DNA of 41,897 nucleotides from Chitinophagaceae bacterium UBA1946 (GTDB lineage: Bacteria > Bacteroidota > Bacteroidia > Chitinophagales > Chitinophagaceae), in NCBI GenBank assembly GCA_002336815.1, contig DDEU01000040.1:9131-51027 (forward strand), given 5' to 3'. Under the pieces are notes generated by a model. It was not told the DNA's origin. It worked only from the letters and a program-made list of their open reading frames with translations, and did no database searches. Position 1 is the stretch's first letter; every line of letters begins with the position of its first letter. The position numbers and the translations under genes are program-made. Shown one piece after another: positions 31,707 through 39,530 of this stretch.

Positions 31707-32714
31707 TCACATTTTCTTTAAACTTAAAATCGAAAAATCGCTGTCCTCTTTCACGATCGTGTTCGTCAATTTTCCCAAGCCTTCAATTTCCATCTCTACC
31801 ACATCGCCGTCCTGTAACCATTGTTCCTCGTAGTTGGGGTCGTTGAGTTTGCCGGTGCCATTCAATTCTAAAAAGCAACCGGTACCAACTGTGCCGCTGC
31901 CGATGATATCGCCGGGATACAAATTGGCGCCGTAGCTGCAGCGCTCAATGAGCTCAGCAAAGGTCCAGTCCATATCACTTACATTGCCCTCACTTACCTG
32001 CACGCCATTCACACGGCATTTCATGGTGAGGTTCCAGGCTTTGCCGGTATGGTTTTCTTTGCAGGGCACTTCAAAACTTTCCAGTTCATCCAGCGTTACC
32101 AGCATGGGGCCAACCACGGTGGCAAAATCTTTTCCTTTTGCAGGGCCCAGGTTCAGGAGCATTTCTTCCATCTGCAATTTCCTGGCGCTCATATCATTCA
32201 TGATCATGAGTCCACCAATATAACTGTCTGCGTCGGCTGCCGAAATATTTCTTCCATACCTGCAGACAACAATGGCAGCTTCCAGTTCAAAATCTAATTT
32301 TTCAAAATGATCAGGCATGCAAAGGATATCGCCGGGGCCCTGTATACTATTGTGGTTGGTAAAATAAAAGATGGGATACTGGTCAAACTCCGGTATCATG
32401 TCTACTTTTCTGTTTCGCCTCGCAGCAGCTACATGTTGTCGAAAGGCATAGCCATCGCGGCAACTGGTTGGATGTGGTACCGGGGCCAGCAGGTCCGCAT
32501 TTTCGTAGTTTTGAAACGGAACGCTTCTACCAAGGCCTTCTTTCAATCTTTTTTCAACTGCCATTGCCAGCGGGTACATATCATCCCAGTAGTTTAAAAA
32601 CATGGCCATGCTTACCGGCAGATCCGGGTGCAGCAGATCGGTATCATACAGTTTTTCATTGATCAGCATTGCCAGTTGATCGTGGCCTTCTTTGAGGTAG
32701 GTAACTAATTTCAT
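31707..32714 (-). CDS. Fumarylacetoacetate hydrolase family protein
   Basis: Metal-dependent C-C hydrolase family. In tyrosine degradation the reaction is fumarylacetoacetate to fumarate and acetoacetate. The 335 residues include GYAFRQHVAAARRNR, the metal-ligand region KLDFELEAAIVVCRYGRNIS, IMNDMSARKLQMEE, and GDIIGSGTVGTGCFLE near the end. It is shorter than eukaryotic FAH (about 420) and could act on another beta-diketo acid. A perfect -7 box TACATTTG lies at 32742-32735 on the minus strand, 21 bases before the start. The flavin-reductase-like gene follows. Confidence 0.88.
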   Translation of the reverse strand: MKLVTYLKEGHDQLAMLINEKLYDTDLLHPDLPVSMAMFLNYWDDMYPLAMAVEKRLKEGLGRSVPFQNYENADLLAPVPHPTSCRDGYAFRQHVAAARRNRKVDMIPEFDQYPIFYFTNHNSIQGPGDILCMPDHFEKLDFELEAAIVVCRYGRNISAADADSYIGGLMIMNDMSARKLQMEEMLLNLGPAKGKDFATVVGPMLVTLDELESFEVPCKENHTGKAWNLTMKCRVNGVQVSEGNVSDMDWTFAELIERCSYGANLYPGDIIGSGTVGTGCFLELNGTGKLNDPNYEEQWLQDGDVVEMEIEGLGKLTNTIVKEDSDFSILSLKKM

Positions 32715-32827
32715 CGACAGTAAAATTTTGATGCCAAATGTAGGGATTAAAAGTTGATGACGGCTCCAGGAAAAACCGCTCTATGAGGTCGGCGGGAATG
32801 TTTTTGATGAGAACGATTTGTATCAAA

Positions 32828-33151
32828 TCACCATTTTTCTTCTTCGTCAAAAGAATGGCCAGACTGCCTGAATTGCTGTTTCGTTTTTATCTTCTGCAAT
32901 TGTCTTTCGATGATCAGTGAAGCGATCAGGTCACCTGCGTTCGATGCCGGCTCATTTTGTAAAAGGGATTTTATTTTTGCCTCACTTACATCGATGCGGT
33001 ACAGCAGGCTCACCAGTTGCTCAAAATGATGCTGGATCAAATGGTTGACATGAATACTCAGCAGGCGATGCAGTTCTTCGGCACTACTGTTACCGGGCAG
33101 TTCAAGGGCCAGCTCTTTGTTGAGTTGCAGCACCAGTTGTTCGCTGTTCAT
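32828..33151 (-). CDS. Small helical protein of unknown function
   Basis: A 107-residue, mainly helical and acidic protein with no signal peptide. A leucine/histidine-rich middle (LHRLLSIHVNHLIQHHFEQL) is followed by LIASLIIERQLQKIKTKQQF. It lies 9 bases after the TIGR02757 gene and appears to be the last gene of a tight minus-strand group. I do not recognise a named family, though it looks conserved in style (no low complexity, ordinary codon use). Confidence 0.7.
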   Translation of the reverse strand: MNSEQLVLQLNKELALELPGNSSAEELHRLLSIHVNHLIQHHFEQLVSLLYRIDVSEAKIKSLLQNEPASNAGDLIASLIIERQLQKIKTKQQFRQSGHSFDEEEKW

Positions 33152-33160
33152 GATATGAAA

Positions 33161-33946
33161 TTAATATTTTTCAATTACGCCTGCCCCAAACAATGCGTAA
33201 TCGTATTTTATGGGATCCGCGGCATCCAACGATCTCAGGTAAGCAGTAAGTTCAAGTGCAGCCTGCCAGTCATTTTGCGTTCTTTGTAAAATTTGCAGGC
33301 GCCTTGCCACCCTTGTAACATGTACATCCAGCGGGCAAATGAGTTGCGAAGGGCGGATGGTTTGCCAGATGCCAAAGTCAACGCCTTTATTATCAGTACG
33401 CACCATCCATCGTAAAAACATATTCAGTCTTTTGCAGGCAGATTTTTTTGCAGGCGTAGCAATGTGTTTGCGGCAATGTTTTTCTTCCCCCGCCTCTTCA
33501 CTAAATCCAAACACATACTCATGAAAACCTGTCAGTGCTTTTTCAATGGTTTCATCTCCCGGCTGCATCCATTTACTAAAAGCGGTTTCTAAACTTGTAT
33601 GGATGCTGTAATGGTATTGTAAAAAATGAAACAGGTGCCAGAGATCCATTTGGTTAAAAGTGCGGTGAACAAAACCATTGAACAGATCAAATGTTTTTTT
33701 CTTATTAAGGTCTGCAGCGCTGATAAAATCATAGGGCGCATTGTCCATAGCATTCAGCAGCCTGTTGCAGGAACTGATGATGCCTTTTCTTGTACCCCAG
33801 GCGAGGATCGCAGCAAAAAAACCGGCGATCTCAATATCCTGTTTCCGGGTAAAGCGATGCGGTATAGTGATCGGGTCATCTGTAATGAAAGACGGGTTAT
33901 TGTACAATTCAAATTTTGTATCAAGAAATGCCTTCAGGTTCTCCAT
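33161..33946 (-). CDS. TIGR02757 (DUF2400) family protein
   Basis: Conserved protein of 261 residues with an apparent HhH/glycosylase-like helical fold, function not established. Signature segments are PITIPHRFTRKQDIEIAGFF (first third), AAILAWGTRKGIISS, and near the C-terminus LICPLDVHVTRVARRLQILQ and DPIKYDYALFGAGV. The LDVH...R part resembles helix-hairpin-helix DNA glycosylases, which suggests nucleic-acid binding as inference. It follows the CBU_0592-like gene by 1 base. Confidence 0.9.
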   Translation of the reverse strand: MENLKAFLDTKFELYNNPSFITDDPITIPHRFTRKQDIEIAGFFAAILAWGTRKGIISSCNRLLNAMDNAPYDFISAADLNKKKTFDLFNGFVHRTFNQMDLWHLFHFLQYHYSIHTSLETAFSKWMQPGDETIEKALTGFHEYVFGFSEEAGEEKHCRKHIATPAKKSACKRLNMFLRWMVRTDNKGVDFGIWQTIRPSQLICPLDVHVTRVARRLQILQRTQNDWQAALELTAYLRSLDAADPIKYDYALFGAGVIEKY

Positions 33947-33947
33947 T

Positions 33948-34184
33948 TCACCGGCTGTTTTTTTTCAGTAAGGCCGCAATGGCAATAAACACCCACACAA
34001 CATTTACCACCATGTTGGGCCAGGTATGATGTGCGTAGGTATAAATGGAAAATAAAATGCCACCAATGATATTGGCAAGGATATAAGGTATCGCCGTGCT
34101 CTTTACCCTGCCGTTGATGTTAAGGAAATAGGCACCAACAATGAGTACGGTGCCTATCCAGCCAATTGTTTCTATGATGTTCAT
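33948..34184 (-). CDS. CBU_0592-like small integral membrane protein
   Basis: A 78-residue protein with about three hydrophobic helices: IIETIGWIGTVLIVGAYFLN, IPYILANIIGGILFSIYTYA and NMVVNVVWVFIAIAALL. The pattern IGWIG...AYFLN, NIIGG and N-x-V-W matches the CBU_0592 family. Function unknown. Its ATG is 1 base after the stop of the PLP enzyme gene, so expression is coupled. Confidence 0.75.
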   Translation of the reverse strand: MNIIETIGWIGTVLIVGAYFLNINGRVKSTAIPYILANIIGGILFSIYTYAHHTWPNMVVNVVWVFIAIAALLKKNSR

Positions 34185-34185
34185 G

Positions 34186-35349
34186 TTATCCTATTGCCTG
34201 CTCCAGATCTGCGATCAAATCAACTGCGTCTTCAATGCCCACGCTTAGCCTGATCAATCCATCACTCAAGCCATTTTTAATTCTTTCTGCTCTTGGTATG
34301 CTGGCATGCGTCATACTTGCAGGATGGTTGATGAGCGATTCAACGCCGCCCAGGCTTTCTGCCAGAGAAAATATTTTGGTAGATGACAATACTTTGTTGG
34401 CTGCTTCAACAGACTCATCTTTCAATGTAAAACTGATCATGCCGCCAAAACCACGCATTTGTTTTTTGGCAACCGCATAGCCGGCACTGTCTTCAAAACC
34501 GGGCCAGTAAACTGTTGCCACTTTAGGATGATTGCGCAAGCAATGTGCAATGGCGATGCCGTTTTCGCAGTGCTGCTTCATACGCACATGCAGGGTTTTA
34601 ATGCCACGCAATACAAGAAAGCAGTCCATTGGTCCGGGTACAGCACCGCAACTTTTTTGAATGAGGTATAATTTTTCTCTCAGGTCATGATCATTCATTA
34701 CCAGGCAACCCTGTATCACATCACTGTGACCACCGAGGTATTTGGTGGCGGAGTGCATTACGATATCTGCACCAAAATCGATCGGGTTTTGCAGGTAGGG
34801 AGATGCAAACGTATTGTCCACGCAAAGCAATGCGCCGGCGGCTTTTGCTATTTCACTTACAGCAGCAATATCGGTGATGTTCATCAGTGGATTGGTAGGT
34901 GTTTCCAGCCAGATGAGTTTTGTATTGGCCGTTACAACAGCCTTGATATTGCCTGCATTGGTAGTATCTACATAAATGAATTTGATGCCGAACTTCTCAA
35001 ATATTTTGGTGAACAAGCGGTAGGTGCCGCCATACATGTCACTGGCTGCAATTACTTCATCGCCGGGGTTCATCAATTTAATTACGGCATCCGTTGCCGC
35101 CACACCGCTGCTGAATGCCAGGCCGTATTTGCCGTTTTCCAAAATAGCGTACGCTTCTTCAAGTGCTTTACGGGTTGGGTTTTGACTGCGGGCATATTCA
35201 TACCCCTTGTGCTGGCCCGGGGCAGATTGCACGTAAGTGCTTGTTTGAAAAATAGGCGTCATGATGGCGCCGGTAGAAGGGTCCGGCTCAGCGCCTGCAT
35301 GAATTATTTTTGTTGCAAGCCCCTTGCCTGCTAAATTTTCTGCACTCAT
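34186..35349 (-). CDS. Cystathionine gamma-synthase/lyase family PLP enzyme
   Basis: PLP-dependent transsulfuration enzyme. The 387 residues include STYVQ, the phosphate-contact SSGVAATDAVI (80-90), DNTFASPYLQNP (178-189), and the PLP lysine K203 in HSATKYLGGHSD. The end (LAESLGGVESLINHPASMTH ... GLIRLSVGIED) is typical. Synthase (MetB), gamma-lyase and methionine-gamma-lyase share these motifs and cannot be separated here. Promoter TTG-N19-TTACTTTG lies at 35414-35385. First gene of a compact four-gene run to 32828. Confidence 0.93.
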   Translation of the reverse strand: MSAENLAGKGLATKIIHAGAEPDPSTGAIMTPIFQTSTYVQSAPGQHKGYEYARSQNPTRKALEEAYAILENGKYGLAFSSGVAATDAVIKLMNPGDEVIAASDMYGGTYRLFTKIFEKFGIKFIYVDTTNAGNIKAVVTANTKLIWLETPTNPLMNITDIAAVSEIAKAAGALLCVDNTFASPYLQNPIDFGADIVMHSATKYLGGHSDVIQGCLVMNDHDLREKLYLIQKSCGAVPGPMDCFLVLRGIKTLHVRMKQHCENGIAIAHCLRNHPKVATVYWPGFEDSAGYAVAKKQMRGFGGMISFTLKDESVEAANKVLSSTKIFSLAESLGGVESLINHPASMTHASIPRAERIKNGLSDGLIRLSVGIEDAVDLIADLEQAIG

Positions 35350-35384
35350 TGTATAATGGTTTTATCGATTGAAAATTGAGACTG

Positions 35385-35414
35385 CAAAGTAACGGAGATT
35401 TGCTTAGCAGGCAA
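35385..35414 (-). promoter_or_regulatory. Promoter of the transsulfuration gene group
   Basis: On the minus strand TTG (35414-35412), 19 bases and TTACTTTG (35392-35385, seven of eight) precede the ATG at 35349. No SAM-riboswitch-like leader is visible in the short untranslated region. Confidence 0.45.
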
Positions 35415-35477
35415 TGGCAAAGAAGAACGGTATGCTATTGCCGATGATTATATAAATTATAACAGGCAAATGTTTGA

Positions 35478-37379
35478 TCAGCAAAAGAGCTGGCCTGCAC
35501 ACAAATACCTCCAGTCAAAGTTGTCAGCAACATGGGCACCTGCCGGCACGATGGCCCTGCTCAATACTTCTTTGTTCAGCACGCCTTTTTTAACCAGTTT
35601 CTTTTTTGCTTCATGAATATATTCTGTCATCGCTTCATCCTGCATCCACTGCTTTTGCGGCGGCTCATATCCTACTTTGTCTTTTCGCCAAACAATTTCC
35701 GATGGTAATTTTTTTGCCATCGCTTTTCTCAGCAACCACTTGGTCCATCCTTTATGAATTTTAAAATTGGCCGGCAATGAAAAAATAAATTCAACCAGTT
35801 GATGATTTAAAAACGGAAGTCTCACTTCTACGCCATTGGCCATACTGTTCCTGTCTGCAAAACGAAGCAGTTCTTCCAGGCCAAGCGAAGTGGTATTGAA
35901 AAAAAGAATATCATTCAGTTTTGTAATGATGGGTTTGTGAATACCTTCCCACTCTCTTCCATGCAGGGTATTGATAAAATCCTTGTTGATATCAGGATGT
36001 TTTACCACCCTGTTGTATTCTTTCGATTCAAGATGGATGGCTGTATGGGCCGGCAGGTAGGTGGCTAAATAATTCCCAAATCCCCAGCGGAAGGGGGTGT
36101 TGTTTCGGCGGAAGATGCTTTTTTCAAGCATGGCTTCCTTGTACATTTTTCTGCTGATGAGTTGCTGCAGGTACCAGTGGATGTATTTGTTGTACCCTGC
36201 CAGTGTTTCATCAGCACCCTGTCCATCGAGCATTACTTTTATATCATGCTGTTTGGCCAGTTCAAATACTTTGTATTGTGCGTATATGCTCGACGATTGA
36301 AAAGGTTCTTCCTGGTGGCGGCAGATCTTTTCAAACTCCTGTATCAGTCCATTTACATTGGGCGTTACCTGGTAATTGCTCACCGGGAATTTATGGATGG
36401 CAGATTCAATGTATTTTGATTCGTCTTTTACAAAGCCCGGGAAAACGGCAGAGAAAGTTTGCTGCGACCTGTTGAGCAGCTGGCTTTGAAATACATTGGC
36501 TACAATGGCCGAACTATCCAGTCCTCCACTCAGGCTGGAACCTGTTTCTACATCGCTGCGGAGGCGGCGGCTCACCGATTGCGCAAACAGCTTGTTGAAT
36601 TTTTCAACTGCCTGGTCGGCCGTAAGATCACTGGTGAGTTCTTTATCGATCTTCCAGTAGGGATGCACTTCATAATCAAAAATATCAAGGTTGAACTGGA
36701 GAAAGTGGGCCGGCGGCAGCGAATAAATATTTTCGTAAAAGGTTTGTTCTTTGTCGTTGGCATTTTGCACATATCCCAGCACCAGGTAATTCAGCAGCAT
36801 TTTGTTATCGGTAATTCTTTCAACACCCACCGTCCACAGTGCTTTCATTTCGCTGGCAAAAAGAAAATGAGCTTCATCAAAATAAAAGTAAAAAGGCTTT
36901 TCTCCAAAACGGTCCCTTGCTGCAAAAAGTTTTCTTTTTTTGGCATCCCAGATGGCGAAGGCAAACATGCCATCAAATTTCTGCAGGCATTCTTCTTCCC
37001 AAAAATCATAGGCAGCCAGTATCACTTCGGTATCGCTTTTTGAATGAAAGCGGTAACCGTGACTGTAGAGCTCGTCTTTTAATTCAATGTAATTGTAAAT
37101 TTCGCCGTTGTAAGTGATGGTATATCTTTTTTCTTCACCGGCGATGGAAGAAAACAACGAGCGCTGCATGGGTTGTGCGCCGGCATCGGTGAGGTCGATG
37201 ATCGACAATCTCCTGTGGCCAAGCGCTACCGAACCTGTTTCATTGAGCCAGTGCCCTTCTCCATCCGGGCCACGATGTGCCAGGGCGTCGGTCATTTTAC
37301 GGATATTTTGTAAAAGGGCGCTTTTATCGTCGATACCTGCCTGAGCTGCTTTGTTTATAATGCCTGCGATGCCACACAT
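35478..37379 (-). CDS. asnB: Asparagine synthase (glutamine-hydrolysing)
   Basis: Makes asparagine from aspartate, ATP and glutamine. The N-terminal class II glutamine amidotransferase domain starts with the catalytic Cys2 (MCGIAGI) and includes RGPDGEGHW, GHRRLSIIDL and YNGEIYNY. The synthase domain has the PP-loop SGGLDSS (284-290) and later DGQGADETLAGYNKY. Length 633 is normal for the large bacterial type. Relatives in capsule clusters also carry this architecture, but no such genes are nearby. Transcribed separately from the transsulfuration gene, 98 bases from it. Confidence 0.93.
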   Translation of the reverse strand: MCGIAGIINKAAQAGIDDKSALLQNIRKMTDALAHRGPDGEGHWLNETGSVALGHRRLSIIDLTDAGAQPMQRSLFSSIAGEEKRYTITYNGEIYNYIELKDELYSHGYRFHSKSDTEVILAAYDFWEEECLQKFDGMFAFAIWDAKKRKLFAARDRFGEKPFYFYFDEAHFLFASEMKALWTVGVERITDNKMLLNYLVLGYVQNANDKEQTFYENIYSLPPAHFLQFNLDIFDYEVHPYWKIDKELTSDLTADQAVEKFNKLFAQSVSRRLRSDVETGSSLSGGLDSSAIVANVFQSQLLNRSQQTFSAVFPGFVKDESKYIESAIHKFPVSNYQVTPNVNGLIQEFEKICRHQEEPFQSSSIYAQYKVFELAKQHDIKVMLDGQGADETLAGYNKYIHWYLQQLISRKMYKEAMLEKSIFRRNNTPFRWGFGNYLATYLPAHTAIHLESKEYNRVVKHPDINKDFINTLHGREWEGIHKPIITKLNDILFFNTTSLGLEELLRFADRNSMANGVEVRLPFLNHQLVEFIFSLPANFKIHKGWTKWLLRKAMAKKLPSEIVWRKDKVGYEPPQKQWMQDEAMTEYIHEAKKKLVKKGVLNKEVLSRAIVPAGAHVADNFDWRYLCAGQLFC

Positions 37380-37391
37380 ATTGTAAATATC

Positions 37392-37420
37392 AAAAAAAAT
37401 CCCGTCATAAAAGGCGGGAT
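37392..37420 (-). terminator. Intrinsic terminator after DUF2911 gene
   Basis: On the minus strand ATCCCG(CC) (37420-37413) pairs with CGGGAT (37404-37399) and is followed by eight T (37399-37392). It lies in the 62-base gap between the DUF2911 stop (37442) and the asnB start (37379). Confidence 0.8.
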
Positions 37421-37441
37421 CTTAAAATATTAGTGCCGGTA

Positions 37442-38002
37442 TTAAAATGTGATCGGCAGGTTCACTCTTATATTATCCCACATCATCGCCAGGTAAGCGC
37501 CATTGGCAGACTTTTCAAAAAACATCGCCAGCGATTCAAGGGATTCGGTTTGTTTTAGCACAGGCACATCAAACCGGGTAACATCTTTTGCTTCATCATA
37601 CTTAAAGGAGCCCCAGGTATCGGTTTCCCGGTTGATGATCATTGTCCATTTTTCGGCATAGGGAATACAATATAATGTATAACGGCCCTTGCGCACTTTA
37701 ACGCCGCCGATGCGTACATTCTGAAAAAACTCCAGTTCCGTTGCTTCGTTTGCTCCCAGCCGCCATACTTTTCCAAACTCTACCAGTTCACCAAATATGG
37801 TGCGGCCATTGCGTTGGGGCCTTCCGTATACTACTCTTGCCACCAACGGTTCCAAAGCTTTATCCTGGATCTTTAGCAGCGGATAGCCGGCAGGGTAATA
37901 GCTCATATCCATAGGGGATTTATCTATCGGAGGAACTTTCGATTGCGCATTACCAAACAGTGAAATAGCCGTTAATAAACAGATGGCCAGGAGATGTTTC
38001 AT
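37442..38002 (-). CDS. DUF2911 secreted protein
   Basis: Exported protein of 186 residues with signal peptide MKHLLAICLLTAISLFGNAQ. The family core is plain: ARVVYGRPQRNGRTIFGELV, GKVWRLGANEATELEF, VRIGGVKVRKGRYTLYCIP and WTMIINRETDTWGSFKYD. Function unknown. A perfect -7 box TAGATTTG is on the minus strand at 38029-38022, 20 bases before the ATG. A terminator follows. Confidence 0.93.
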   Translation of the reverse strand: MKHLLAICLLTAISLFGNAQSKVPPIDKSPMDMSYYPAGYPLLKIQDKALEPLVARVVYGRPQRNGRTIFGELVEFGKVWRLGANEATELEFFQNVRIGGVKVRKGRYTLYCIPYAEKWTMIINRETDTWGSFKYDEAKDVTRFDVPVLKQTESLESLAMFFEKSANGAYLAMMWDNIRVNLPITF

Positions 38003-38085
38003 ATTTTAAATGGTTGAGTTGCAAATCTAACTGATTTCAACATTGCATAAATTTTGGCTAAACGGTTTTTATGCCGCCTGTAAAA

Positions 38086-38679
38086 TTACAAGGCCGACTG
38101 TTGAAGCCAATCGGCAGCCATTTTTTTTACCTCCGGGAAAAAAAACCGGTAACATTGCTGCAGCTCATCATACTGCTTTTCAAATACAGCAAATGCAGTG
38201 GCACTGTCTGTTAAATAAGCCGATCGGCGTATCAACCCACCGAAGCTTTTCTCGATGCCGAATTTAAAACGGTAGTGATAAAGCCAGTTCTGCGACCGCA
38301 TGTAGGGCAGCATGGCAAGCATTTTTTCCGGCAGGTAAGCCGTGTTTTGTTCCAGGATGGTATAGGTATTTTCAGCAACCTGCTTCAACTCGTTTTCATC
38401 CGAAAACTGCTGCACATCGTTGGCTAAAAAATGATCATACACCACATCCACGCAGGCCCCGGCATAGAGTCGGTAGGCCGGTCTGAAAAATTCTTTGGCG
38501 GCCTTTGTTGCAGGGTGCTCATCTGTAAAACTGTCAATGGCCCGGTGCAGCGAAATGCCCTGCTGTATAGCAACAGGATAAGAAAATTGTTTTTTGCCTT
38601 TAACATAATCACTGATCATGTTACCTACCAGCACCGGCGGATTATTGAATGAAAGAAAGGCATGTGCTAAAAGATTCAC
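38086..38679 (-). CDS. Acyl carrier protein phosphodiesterase-like protein (AcpH family)
   Basis: HD-like metallohydrolase related to AcpH, which removes 4'-phosphopantetheine from acyl carrier protein. I choose the GTG at 38679, giving 197 residues beginning (M)NLLAHAFLSFNNPPVLVGNM, because the family starts at this motif and E. coli AcpH has 193. The in-frame ATG at 38742 adds 21 residues without match, and a -7-like TATCTTTA (38707-38700) would place the transcript start downstream of it. Conserved H6, D24 (MISDYVKGK), H45 (HRAID) and D82/H83 (YDHFLA) are present. Confidence 0.85.
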   Translation of the reverse strand: MNLLAHAFLSFNNPPVLVGNMISDYVKGKKQFSYPVAIQQGISLHRAIDSFTDEHPATKAAKEFFRPAYRLYAGACVDVVYDHFLANDVQQFSDENELKQVAENTYTILEQNTAYLPEKMLAMLPYMRSQNWLYHYRFKFGIEKSFGGLIRRSAYLTDSATAFAVFEKQYDELQQCYRFFFPEVKKMAADWLQQSAL

Positions 38680-38742
38680 TGCTGCTGTTTGAATTTTTAT
38701 AAAGATAACCCGAATGTAAAGGATTAAATATTGTTGCTTCAA

Positions 38743-39003
38743 AAACCATTTTTATATTTTAACAGTTTTACAACAGGCGCTCATAATTTTTTTGTAATTC
38801 CGGTCAAACACTTTGCAGCATTGGGTTATAACCAATTTTACTAATTTTAGCCAAACAGGATTTTTGCCGTTCAACGATTGCGGCTACAGAATGTGCATCA
38901 CCGGTCACTCCACATTTTACAACAGCAGGTACAACATCTACATTTGTTTTGAAAAACAGCGCTGCCTGAAACAGTGCATTATTAAAACCAAAAAAGTATA
39001 GTC
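38743..39003. other. Upstream region with long candidate leader
   Basis: The 261 bases between two divergent genes are AT-rich. TTG at 38821 with TAATTTTA at 38842-38849 (18-base spacer) may be a plus-strand promoter, which would give a leader of roughly 150 bases before the ATG at 39004. A palindrome GGTTATAACC (38824-38833) sits in the spacer. No open frame is convincing. Confidence 0.35.
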
Positions 39004-39456
39004 ATGAAAAAAATGATCACCATGGCAACAGCCGCCGTGCTGCTGCTAGCCACCACCGCATTCGCCAATGGCGGAAACCAGGTAAACACGAAAGTGAAAG
39101 AAGCCTTCCAGAAAGATTTCTCAAAGGCAACCCGGGTTAACTGGGAAACGAAGGATAATTTCTTCTTTGCCGAATTTACTGTGAACAATGTGTTGCTCAG
39201 TGCTGCCTACAATGAAGAGGGAGAACTGGTAGCTACTTCCCGAACCATTAAAACAGACCAGTTGCCGATGGCAGTATCGCTTGCACTTAATGAGCGGTAT
39301 GCAGGCTACACCTTTGCAAACAATCTTACAGAGGTAACTTATGAAAGACAGACCAGTTACTATCTTACCGTTGCAAATGAAAAGCATGTGCTGCGCTTAA
39401 AAGTGAGCGCCAGTGGCGATATTACTGTAGAAAGTAAAACAAAAAGAAATAGCTAG
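39004..39456 (+). CDS. Secreted small protein, PepSY/BLIP-like
   Basis: Exported 150-residue protein: signal peptide MKKMITMATAAVLLLATTAFA with cleavage near AFA-NGG. Two similar beta-rich units can be seen, VNWETKDNFFFAEFTVNNVL and TEVTYERQTSYYLTVANEKH, the strand-pattern of PepSY-like putative beta-lactamase-inhibitor-like proteins common in Bacteroidota. Function unknown. A strong terminator follows at 39479. Confidence 0.75.
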   Translation: MKKMITMATAAVLLLATTAFANGGNQVNTKVKEAFQKDFSKATRVNWETKDNFFFAEFTVNNVLLSAAYNEEGELVATSRTIKTDQLPMAVSLALNERYAGYTFANNLTEVTYERQTSYYLTVANEKHVLRLKVSASGDITVESKTKRNS

Positions 39457-39478
39457 TTTATACAGGTAAACGATCAGT

Positions 39479-39530
39479 AACCGCCCCTGCATTACGCAAC
39501 ACTTCAGTTGTTATTGCCGGGGCGGTTTTT
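39479..39530 (+). terminator. Intrinsic terminator of the PepSY-like gene
   Basis: AACCGCCCC (39479-39487) pairs with GGGGCGGTT (39519-39527), with an inner small stem near AACA/TGTT, then TTTTATTTT. The T tract overlaps the stop codon of the convergent hydrolase gene at 39529. Confidence 0.85.

Noticed and set aside
32656..32850. 64-codon minus-strand frame spanning the start of the fumarylacetoacetate-hydrolase family gene
   Set aside because: It overlaps two real genes in another frame and shows no domain or signal.
34687..35334. 215-codon frame on the plus strand over the PLP enzyme
   Set aside because: Antisense shadow without motifs.
35350..35477. SAM riboswitch before the transsulfuration gene
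   Set aside because: The predicted leader is only about 30 bases and has no matching stems.
36459..37043. 194-codon frame on the plus strand over asnB
   Set aside because: Antisense shadow of the conserved synthase and amidotransferase domains.
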